Shown one piece after another: positions 1 to 5,125 of a DNA stretch of 5,493 nucleotides. Under the pieces are notes generated by a model that saw only the letters and a program-made list of their open reading frames with translations, ran no database searches and was not told the origin of the DNA. Made by a program: the position numbers and the translations under genes. The stretch lies in assembly GCA_959018045.1 (NCBI GenBank), contig CAUEJN010000082.1:1-5493 (forward strand), given 5' to 3'. The first letter of the stretch is position 1. Every line of letters begins with the position of its first letter. The stretch comes from an uncultured Butyricicoccus sp. (GTDB lineage: Bacteria > Bacillota > Clostridia > Oscillospirales > Butyricicoccaceae).

Positions 1-1718
1 AAATAGGTCTTGTCCATGCAGGTAATCTCGTAGAGGAGCGACTCTGCAATGTCGACGAAGCCCTGCTCGATGAGCGTCGGCATGAGGCGGTAGATCATGG
101 TCAGAATGAGTGTGCGGATCTGGAAACCGTCCACGTCGGCATCGGTACAGATGATGACCTTGTTCCAGCGCAGACCAGCCAGATCGAAGGCAGACAGGTC
201 TTTGTTGGCCTTGGTGCGCACTTCGACACCGCAGCCCAGTACACGGATGAGGTCGGTGATGATATCATTCTTAAAGATCTTATCAAAATCAGCCTTGAGG
301 CAGTTCAAAATCTTACCGCGCACGGGCATGATTGCCTGAAATTCCGAGTCACGTCCCTGCTTACACGAGCCGAGTGCCGAATCACCCTCGACGATGTACA
401 ACTCACGGCGTGCGGTGTCCTTGGTACGGCAGTCGACGAACTTCTGCACGCGGTTGGCCACGTCCAGACTGCCCGACAGCTTCTTCTTGATGTTCAGACG
501 AGCACGCTCGGCCTGCTCACGGCTGCGCTTGTTGATGAGCACCTGCTCGGCAATCTTATCGGCCTCGTCCTTGTTCTCGATGAAGTAAATCTCCAGATTT
601 TCCTTCAAAAACTCGGTCGTCGCCTCCTGCACAAAGCGGTTGGTGATGGCCTTCTTGGTCTGGTTCTCGTAAGAAGTCTGCGTGGAGAAGCAGTTCGTGA
701 CCAGAATGAGTGCGTCCGCGATATCCTGGAAGGTCACACGGCTCTCGTTCTTCTGGTATTTATTGTTCTGCTTGAGATAAGCGTCGATGGCCGAAACAAA
801 GGCCGAGCGCACGGCCTTATCGGGTGCGCCGCCGTATTCCAGCCACGACGAGTTATGGTAATACTCGGTGCGCGCGCCTGCCCGCGAGAAGCAGAACGCA
901 CACGACAGCTTGACGCGGTATTCTTCCTTGTCCGCGCGGTCGCGTCCCTGACGCTCGGCCTGATAGAACTGCACCGAGGTCAGCGCCTGCTCACCTGCCA
1001 GCTCGGAGACATAGTCCACGATACCATTCTGATAGCAGAACTCGGTCGTCTCGAACTTGCTGCCGCTCTGGTCGCGCAGGACAAAAATCAGACCGGCATT
1101 GACCACGGCCTGACGCTTGAGCACATCGGTATAGTAGTCGAGCGGAATGTTGATATCGGTAAAGACCTCGAGGTCGGGTCGCCAGTGGGTGCGTGTACCG
1201 GTCTTTTTGCTGCTGCACGGGGTCTTGATGAAGCCCTCAGGCGTGCCGGTCTTGTTCTCGCCCTTCTCAAAGTGCAGCTTATACTCAAATCCATCGCGCC
1301 ACACGGTCGCGTCCATATACTCGGACGAATACTGGGTCGCACAGGTGCCTAGACCGTTTAAGCCCAGCGAGAACTCATAGTTCTGTCCCTGATTGTTCTT
1401 GTACTTGCCGCCTGCGTACAGCTCGCAGAAAACCAGTTCCCAGTTATAGCGCTCCTCGTTGGGGTTCCACTCGATCGGGATACCGCGTCCCATGTCCTCG
1501 ACCTCGATCGAGCCGTCGGCGTATCTTGTGACCGTGATCTTGTGGCCGTAGCCCTCACGTGCCTCGTCAATGGAGTTGGATAAAATTTCAAAGACAGAAT
1601 GTTCGCAGCCCTCTAGGCCATCCGAGCCGAAAATAACGCCCGGACGCTTGCGCACGCGGTCGGCGCCCTTGAGGGAGGAAATGCTGTCGTTGCCGTATTG
1701 GTTTTTTGCTTTGGCCAT
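1..1718 (-). CDS. Type IIA DNA topoisomerase subunit B (divergent GyrB/ParE-like), C-terminus cut by window edge
   Basis: B subunit of a gyrase/topoisomerase IV-type enzyme: it binds and hydrolyses ATP and supplies the TOPRIM metal site for DNA cleavage with an A subunit. I translated 572 residues from the ATG at 1718; the C-terminus lies beyond position 1. Visible in order: a GHKL ATPase domain with E44 and N48 (VFEILSNSIDEA), D75 and GRGIP (77-81), AGGK (102-105) and a glycine loop GLNGLG (119-124); a transducer domain ending in the QTK loop (353-355); a TOPRIM domain with EGDSALG (E444), PVRGKILN (465-472) and TDADVDG (D526, D528). The catalytic residues are kept, but several signatures differ from ordinary GyrB: SN for DN before SIDEA, DMGRG for DNGRG, LGLNGLG for GGLHGVG, EGDSALG for EGDSAGG. 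This suggests a paralogue beside the main gyrase. An in-frame TAG four codons upstream and AGGAG (1731-1735, 12-nt spacing) fix the start. I cannot decide between parE and gyrB naming; the A subunit may follow to the left. Confidence 0.92.
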   Translation of the reverse strand, partial: MAKAKNQYGNDSISSLKGADRVRKRPGVIFGSDGLEGCEHSVFEILSNSIDEAREGYGHKITVTRYADGSIEVEDMGRGIPIEWNPNEERYNWELVFCELYAGGKYKNNQGQNYEFSLGLNGLGTCATQYSSEYMDATVWRDGFEYKLHFEKGENKTGTPEGFIKTPCSSKKTGTRTHWRPDLEVFTDINIPLDYYTDVLKRQAVVNAGLIFVLRDQSGSKFETTEFCYQNGIVDYVSELAGEQALTSVQFYQAERQGRDRADKEEYRVKLSCAFCFSRAGARTEYYHNSSWLEYGGAPDKAVRSAFVSAIDAYLKQNNKYQKNESRVTFQDIADALILVTNCFSTQTSYENQTKKAITNRFVQEATTEFLKENLEIYFIENKDEADKIAEQVLINKRSREQAERARLNIKKKLSGSLDVANRVQKFVDCRTKDTARRELYIVEGDSALGSCKQGRDSEFQAIMPVRGKILNCLKADFDKIFKNDIITDLIRVLGCGVEVRTKANKDLSAFDLAGLRWNKVIICTDADVDGFQIRTLILTMIYRLMPTLIEQGFVDIAESLLYEITCMDKTY

Positions 1719-1758
1719 AATATGACACTACTCCTGTTTTTGATTCACAATTGGTTCT

Positions 1759-1788
1759 ATTATATGCCATCTCAGCCATTTTTGTCAA
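1759..1788 (-). promoter_or_regulatory. Sigma-A-type promoter of the topoisomerase B gene
   Basis: On the minus strand there is a perfect TTGACA (1783-1788), an 18-nt spacer and a perfect TATAAT (1759-1764). Transcription would begin near 1752, giving a leader of about 33 nt that carries AGGAG before the ATG at 1718. An A6 run just upstream of the -35 (near 1800) could act as an UP-like element. The match implies strong, largely constitutive expression independent of rpsU and of the putative small RNA upstream. Confidence 0.85.
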
Positions 1789-1888
1789 ATGGAATGTACT
1801 TTTTTGCCCTTCCTTGCCGTACGTTCTATCAAATCCTGCACCTTTCTAATATTCCTTCCCTGCCCTGCCGCACAGTATGCGAGGGCGT

Positions 1889-1931
1889 AAAAAAAGTTCA
1901 ACGCCCGAACCTTGCGGCTCGGGCGCTGAAC
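1889..1931 (-). terminator. Intrinsic terminator ending the putative small RNA
   Basis: Read on the minus strand, a 16-bp stem (1916-1931 with 1896-1911) is capped by a GCAA tetraloop (1912-1915) and followed at once by seven T (1889-1895). Two pairs, 1926-1901 and 1918-1909, are G-U on the minus strand and would be A-C mismatches on the plus strand. The other flank (1932-1938) gives no T run for plus-strand transcription, so the terminator is one-directional. It lies more than 300 nt beyond the rpsU terminator and before the topoisomerase promoter, so it needs its own transcript to stop. Confidence 0.88.
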
Positions 1932-1985
1932 TCAAAAAGTAAGGATGAAAAAAGAAGGGGGATAGAAAGAAAAAGGTATCATGAA

Positions 1986-2002
1986 AGGAGTAGGTCACTC
2001 CT
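1986..2002 (-). other. Small hairpin inside the putative small RNA
   Basis: Perfect 6-bp stem AGGAGT/ACTCCT with a 5-nt loop (1992-1996). A CCCC tract (2003-2006) lies directly 5' of it in the minus-strand transcript. The stem hides the only AGGAG-like sequence of the transcript. Short on its own; its meaning depends on the RNA being real. Confidence 0.45.
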
Positions 2003-2011
2003 GGGGTTGGC

Positions 2012-2060
2012 ATTGCCTTGCTCCGGCCGTACAGGGGGAAATGCACGGCCGAAGGGCAAT
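2012..2060 (-). other. Long hairpin presenting a CCCCC loop in the putative small RNA
   Basis: Minus-strand pairing: ATTGCC (2055-2060) with GGCAAT (2012-2017), CTTC (2051-2054) with GGAG (2021-2024), and GGCCGT (2045-2050) with ACGGCC (2025-2030), 16 bp in all. There is a 3-nt bulge (2018-2020) and a 14-nt loop (2031-2044) containing CCCCC at 2034-2038. One pair in the middle block is G-U on the minus strand and A-C on the plus strand, again favouring minus-strand RNA. Displaying a C tract in an apical loop is the usual way C-rich small RNAs present a seed. Confidence 0.65.
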
Positions 2061-2148
2061 TTTGAAGGGGTAAGAAAAAAGTAGGGGGATTGGGATAATC
2101 AGCCAGGAACGAAAAGATGGGGGAAATCTCTTGTTCTTGACTGTCTCT

Positions 2149-2226
2149 ATTGTATCTTAATATTGTGTCGGAATCTTGTCGGAATTATGACAGATTTTTT
2201 AACGTTCTATGAAGATTTTATGAACG
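2149..2226 (-). promoter_or_regulatory. Activator-dependent promoter with phased 11-bp repeats resembling a Pho box
   Basis: On the minus strand six 7-mers start every 11 nt: CGTTCAT (from 2226), TCTTCAT (2215), CGTTAAA (2204), CTGTCAT (2193), CCGACAA (2182) and CCGACAC (2171), separated by A/T-rich 4-mers. Unit four equals the PhoB half-site CTGTCAT, and the TTCATA units resemble the TT-A-A-type repeats of Bacillus PhoP. The last unit ends at 2165, exactly 10 nt before a TACAAT -10 (2149-2154); the same 10-nt gap is found in E. coli pho promoters such as phoA. No good -35 stands at 16-19 nt, as expected if a regulator replaces it. Another OmpR/PhoB-family regulator with 11-bp half-sites would fit equally well, since unit three is poor and no pho genes are in the window. 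Confidence 0.55.
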
Positions 2227-2227
2227 G

Positions 2228-2268
2228 AAAAAAGCAAAACACCGAAGTACGAAATGTACTTCGGTGTT
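2228..2268 (-). terminator. Intrinsic terminator of rpsU
   Basis: A perfect 13-bp inverted repeat AACACCGAAGTAC/GTACTTCGGTGTT (2238-2250 with 2256-2268) with a 5-nt loop lies 15 nt after the rpsU stop codon. On the minus strand it is followed by TTTTGCTTTTTT (down to 2228). No T run follows on the plus strand. It separates rpsU from the putative small RNA, whose operator begins two bases further on. Confidence 0.92.
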
Positions 2269-2283
2269 GTCAAGAAAGCTTTC

Positions 2284-2466
2284 TTATCTGAACTTACGCT
2301 TCTTAGCGCGAGCAGCCTCAGACTTCTTACGGCGCTTTACGCTCGGGCTCTCATAATGCTCACGCTTGCGGAGCTCGGAAAGCACACCAGCCTTGGCACA
2401 GGAACGCTTGAATCTTCTCAGAGCGCTGTCCAGAGACTCGTTTTCCTTGATATGGACTTCCGACAT
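2284..2466 (-). CDS. rpsU: Small ribosomal subunit protein bS21
   Basis: A 60-residue protein of the small ribosomal subunit. In characterised bacteria bS21 sits near the 3' end of 16S rRNA at the mRNA exit and helps initiation. The family signature is clear: the N-terminal stretch with ENESLDSALRRFKR (8-21), a central LRKREHYESPSVKRR region (32-46), and a very basic tail ending AKKRKFR. Length is usual for Firmicutes (about 57-60 aa). The frame stays open upstream to an ATG at 2556, but the start at 2466 matches the family N-terminus and follows a strong Shine-Dalgarno. It has its own promoter (2577-2605) and terminator (2228-2268), so it can be transcribed alone, though read-through from leuS is also possible because no terminator separates them. 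Confidence 0.97.
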   Translation of the reverse strand: MSEVHIKENESLDSALRRFKRSCAKAGVLSELRKREHYESPSVKRRKKSEAARAKKRKFR

Positions 2467-2472
2467 CGTTTT

Positions 2473-2482
2473 CCCTCCCTCC
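2473..2482 (-). promoter_or_regulatory. Extended purine-rich Shine-Dalgarno of rpsU
   Basis: GGAGGGAGGG on the minus strand, two tandem SD-like blocks, ends six bases before the ATG at 2466. It decides the start in favour of the 60-aa protein over the longer open frame. Its G content also makes it a conceivable target for a C-rich RNA; this last point is inference. Confidence 0.85.
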
Positions 2483-2570
2483 GCGCGTTCGGTTATATCC
2501 AGAACGCTTGCGCTTCTATTAGGCGGTTCCGTTTGCTTTGAAACGGGCAAACCCATCCCAATAAAACCGT
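2483..2570 (-). promoter_or_regulatory. rpsU 5' leader with competing small hairpins
   Basis: From the predicted start near 2570 to the ATG the leader is about 104 nt, long for a 60-aa ribosomal protein gene. CCGTTT/AAACGG (2529-2534 with 2541-2546) and GTTTGC/GCAAAC (2531-2536 with 2547-2552) are two 6-bp stems that cannot form together. A further stem capped by GCAA lies just upstream of the SD (about 2503-2520). Ribosomal-protein leaders are often autoregulatory, but I recognise no known leader family here. Confidence 0.3.
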
Positions 2571-2576
2571 AAGATT

Positions 2577-2605
2577 ATTATACTGAATCGCCGGTGTTCT
2601 GTCAA
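2577..2605 (-). promoter_or_regulatory. Sigma-A-type promoter of rpsU
   Basis: On the minus strand there is a perfect TTGACA (2600-2605), a 17-nt spacer and a perfect TATAAT (2577-2582). It starts 35 nt after the leuS stop codon. With consensus elements and optimal spacing it should be strong, fitting the demand for a ribosomal protein. No stem with a T run lies between leuS and this promoter. Confidence 0.92.
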
Positions 2606-2640
2606 GAGTAAATTTCAAAGAAATCCGATCTTGCAAAATT

Positions 2641-5052
2641 TTATTTTACGACCAGATTGATGATCTTATTCTTAACGACGATGGTTTTGACGATATTCTT
2701 GCCGGCAACGGCATTCTTGACCTTCTCGTCTGCCAGTGCGGTATCGATTGCCAGCTGCTGCTCGCAGTCCACAGGCAGCTTTACGGTCGACTTGAGCTTG
2801 CCGTTTACCTGTACGCCGATCTCGATGGAGGACTCGACGGTCTTGGACTCGTCGAATACCGGCCAGCTCTCGAGCGACAGCACGGTGTCGTGACCCAGCA
2901 TCTGCCACAGCTCTTCGGTGACGTGCGGTGCAAAGGGATTTGCCAGCTTGAGCAGGGTCTCGTACTCTGCACGATTGACGCCCTTATCGTAGAACTGGTT
3001 GACCAAGCTCATCAGCGCTGCGATTGCGGTGTTATTCTTGAGGTTCTCGATATCCTCGCCGACCTTCTTGATGGTCTTGTGGATGATGGTCTCGTTCTCC
3101 TCGGTGTAAGCGTCGCCGTCCTTGACCTGCTCGTACAGGTTCCAGATACGCTCGACGAAGCGGCGGCAGCCCTTGATCGAGGTAGACGACCACGGTGCAG
3201 CCTTCTCAAAGTCACCGATGAACATCTCATACAGACGCATGGTATCTGCGCCGTAGGTCTCAACGATCTCGTCGGGGTTTACGACGTTGCCGCGGGACTT
3301 GGACATCTTCTCGCCGTTCTCGCCCAGAATCATGCCGTGCGAGGTACGCTTTGCGTAGGGCTCCTTGGTGGGCACAACGCCGATGTCGTACAGGAACTTA
3401 TGCCAGAAACGGCTGTACAGCAGGTGCAGCGTGGTGTGCTCCATACCGCCGTTGTACCAGTCTACCGGGCTCCAATACTCCAGTGCTTCCTTGGAGCACA
3501 GCTCCTTGTCGTTGTGCGGGTCCATGTAGCGCAGGAAGTACCAGGACGAACCAGCCCACTGGGGCATTGTGTCGGTCTCGCGCTTTGCCGGACCGCCGCA
3601 GCACGGGCAGGTGGTGTTGACCCAATCGGTCATCTTAGCCAGCGGGGACTCGCCGTTCTCGGTCGGCTCGTAGGAATCAACCTCGGGCAGGGTCAGCGGC
3701 AGCTGATCCTCGGGCAGCGGAACAAAGCCGCACTTTTCACAGTGTACGATCGGGATGGGCTCGCCCCAGTAACGCTGACGGGAGAAGACCCAGTCACGCA
3801 GCTTGTAGTTGACCTTCTGGTGACCGATGCCCTTCTCTTCCAGCCATGCGATCATCGCCGGAATCGCATCCTTGACCGTCTTGCCGTCCAGGAAGCCGGA
3901 ATGTACCAGAATGCCGGTCTCGTCCTTTGCGGTGAATGCAGCCTTCTGCACGTCCTCGCCGCCTGCTACGACCTCGATGATCTCGCAGCCGAACTTCTTT
4001 GCGAACTCCCAGTCACGGTCGTCGTGTGCAGGTACTGCCATGATGGCACCGGTGCCGTAGCTCATCAGAACGTAGTCGGATACGAAAATTGGGATTTCCT
4101 TATCGTTGACCGGATTGATTGCACGCACGCCGCTGAGACGCACGCCGGTCTTGTCCTTGTTCAGCTCGGTACGCTCGAAGTCGGACTTGCGTGCTGCTTC
4201 CTCGCGGTAAGCGCGAACATCCTCGATGTTTTCCAGCTTGTCTGCCCACTTCTCGATTGCCGGATGCTCGGGCGAGATAACCATGTAGGTTGCGCCGAAC
4301 AGGGTGTCCGGACGGGTGGTATAAACGGTCAGGGTGTCGCCCTCGGTGGTCTTGAAGTCGACCTCAGCACCGGTCGAACGGCCGATCCAGTTCTTCTGCT
4401 GGGTCTTGACGCGCTCGATGTAGTCCACGTCGTCCAGATCATCGATCAGACGCTGTGCGTACTTGGTGATGGCCAGCATCCACTGGCTCTTGGTCTTGCG
4501 GACAACCTCGGAGCCGCAGCGCTCACATACGCCGTTTACGACTTCCTCGTTTGCCAGAACGCACTTACAGGAGGTGCACCAGTTAACCGCCATCTCCTTC
4601 TTGTATGCCAGACCCTTCTTGAACAGCTGGAGGAAAATCCACTGGGTCCACTTGTAGTAGTTCGGGTCGGTGGTGTTGATCTCACGCGACCAGTCGAAGG
4701 ACAGACCGAGCGACTTGAGCTGGCTCTTGAAGCGTGCGACGTTGTTCTTGGTGACCTCTGCCGGATGGATGTGGTTCTTGATGGCAAAGTTCTCGGTGGG
4801 CAGGCCGAATGCGTCCCAACCCATCGGGTAGAGCACGTTATAGCCCTGCATGCGCTTCTTGCGCGCTGCGATGTCGAGCGCGGTGTAGGAACGCGGATGG
4901 CCAACGTGCAGACCCATGCCGGACGGGTACGGGAACTCGACCAGCGCATAGAACTTGGGCTTTGTGTAATCATTGGGCGCGACGAAGCATTTCTTCTCGT
5001 CCCAAATCTGCTGCCATTTTGCTTCGACAGCCTTGTGATCGTACTTATTCAA
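2641..5052 (-). CDS. leuS: Leucyl-tRNA synthetase
   Basis: Cytosolic class I aminoacyl-tRNA synthetase that attaches leucine to tRNA-Leu and hydrolyses mischarged products. With the TTG start at 5052 it has 803 residues, matching the ~804 aa of Firmicute LeuRS. Order: N-terminal Rossmann fold with HVGH (49-52, the HIGH motif); a zinc-binding pair CTSC (159-162) and CERC (176-179); the CP1 editing domain with TTRPDT (245-250) and GTGAIMAVPAHDD (333-345, including the editing aspartate D344); catalytic return with DWVFSRQRYWGEP (420-432); a second zinc module CEKC (438-441) and CPCC (482-485); KMSKS (582-586); anticodon-binding helices; and a C-terminal domain from about 744. ATG at 5076 would add eight residues but has no Shine-Dalgarno and abuts a hairpin, whereas GGGGG lies 8 nt before the TTG. 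It follows rsfS in the same direction and probably shares its transcript. No T-box leader precedes it in the window. Confidence 0.97.
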   Translation of the reverse strand: MNKYDHKAVEAKWQQIWDEKKCFVAPNDYTKPKFYALVEFPYPSGMGLHVGHPRSYTALDIAARKKRMQGYNVLYPMGWDAFGLPTENFAIKNHIHPAEVTKNNVARFKSQLKSLGLSFDWSREINTTDPNYYKWTQWIFLQLFKKGLAYKKEMAVNWCTSCKCVLANEEVVNGVCERCGSEVVRKTKSQWMLAITKYAQRLIDDLDDVDYIERVKTQQKNWIGRSTGAEVDFKTTEGDTLTVYTTRPDTLFGATYMVISPEHPAIEKWADKLENIEDVRAYREEAARKSDFERTELNKDKTGVRLSGVRAINPVNDKEIPIFVSDYVLMSYGTGAIMAVPAHDDRDWEFAKKFGCEIIEVVAGGEDVQKAAFTAKDETGILVHSGFLDGKTVKDAIPAMIAWLEEKGIGHQKVNYKLRDWVFSRQRYWGEPIPIVHCEKCGFVPLPEDQLPLTLPEVDSYEPTENGESPLAKMTDWVNTTCPCCGGPAKRETDTMPQWAGSSWYFLRYMDPHNDKELCSKEALEYWSPVDWYNGGMEHTTLHLLYSRFWHKFLYDIGVVPTKEPYAKRTSHGMILGENGEKMSKSRGNVVNPDEIVETYGADTMRLYEMFIGDFEKAAPWSSTSIKGCRRFVERIWNLYEQVKDGDAYTEENETIIHKTIKKVGEDIENLKNNTAIAALMSLVNQFYDKGVNRAEYETLLKLANPFAPHVTEELWQMLGHDTVLSLESWPVFDESKTVESSIEIGVQVNGKLKSTVKLPVDCEQQLAIDTALADEKVKNAVAGKNIVKTIVVKNKIINLVVK

Positions 5053-5060
5053 CGGTATAA

Positions 5061-5065
5061 CCCCC
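5061..5065 (-). promoter_or_regulatory. Shine-Dalgarno deciding the leuS TTG start
   Basis: GGGGG on the minus strand ends 8 nt before TTG at 5050-5052. The product then begins MNKYDHKAVEAKW, which aligns with the usual LeuRS N-terminus. It also lies inside the reading frame from the upstream ATG at 5076, so the choice is well supported but not proven. Confidence 0.6.
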
Positions 5066-5076
5066 AATGCTTTCAT

Positions 5077-5106
5077 CGGGCGGCACGGTTTCACCCGTAC
5101 CGCCCG
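5077..5106 (-). other. Intercistronic hairpin between rsfS and leuS
   Basis: A 12-bp stem, 5095-5106 with 5077-5088, closes a 6-nt loop (5089-5094). One pair is U-G on the minus strand and would be A-C on the plus strand, so it suits minus-strand RNA. No T run follows on either strand, so it is not an intrinsic terminator as it stands. It lies 20 nt after the rsfS stop and 11 nt before the leuS Shine-Dalgarno. It could be a processing or stability element in the rsfS-leuS mRNA. Confidence 0.65.
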
Positions 5107-5125
5107 CTGCAAAATCTAAAATAAA

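Larger units (their letters stand above)
1889..2142 (-). ncRNA. Putative C-rich regulatory small RNA, about 250 nt
   Basis: I do not recognise a named RNA family. The case rests on a self-contained unit: a promoter-like element at 2149-2226 predicting a start near 2142, and a strong minus-strand terminator at 1889-1931. The transcript has six C tracts: CCCCC at 2119-2123, 2084-2088, 2034-2038 and 1957-1961, and CCCC at 2067-2070 and 2003-2006. Four share a U before the C5; ATTTCCCCC occurs twice exactly (2034-2042, 2119-2127) and ATCCCCC twice (1957-1963, 2084-2090). Such UCCC-type tracts in loops or single strands are the seed type of known Firmicute small RNAs (RsaE/RoxS, FsrA, other S. aureus Rsa RNAs) that pair with Shine-Dalgarno regions. 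Two hairpins lie inside (1986-2002 and 2012-2060). No reading frame here has a credible ribosome site. The alternative is a non-coding remnant or a long leader, but the terminator and the downstream promoter argue against a leader. Confidence 0.6.

Noticed and set aside
855..1352. A 165-codon open frame on the plus strand
   Set aside because: It lies opposite the topoisomerase B coding sequence, shows no family motif and has no ribosome site; it is a shadow frame.
1846..2046. A 66-codon minus-strand frame inside the putative small RNA
   Set aside because: It reads through the terminator, its ATG lies in the hairpin loop without a Shine-Dalgarno, and the product is phenylalanine-rich low complexity.
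1698..2084. A 128-codon open frame on the plus strand through the intergenic region
   Set aside because: It crosses the topoisomerase start, both promoter strands and the terminator stem, has no ribosome site and gives a low-complexity basic product.
1932..2130. Plus-strand RNA rich in GGA/GGGG, like a CsrA-binding sponge
   Set aside because: Stem pairs that are G-U on the minus strand are A-C mismatches on the plus strand. The only terminator and the best promoter also serve the minus strand.
2137..2163. Plus-strand promoter-like TTGACT...TAATAT
   Set aside because: The spacer is only 15 nt and no plus-strand gene or terminator follows.
2606..2640. Intrinsic terminator after leuS
   Set aside because: Only the short palindrome AAAATTTT is present; there is no stable GC stem with a T run on the minus strand.
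2890..5124. A 744-codon open frame on the plus strand opposite leuS
   Set aside because: It is the mirror frame of leuS: codon bias of the real gene removes stops from the opposite strand. The translation has no domain signature, and LeuRS motifs on the minus strand are unmistakable.
5053..5125. T-box riboswitch controlling leuS
   Set aside because: The gap is just 73 nt, with no stem I, specifier loop, full T-box sequence or T run; only a short GGTAC similarity in the hairpin.
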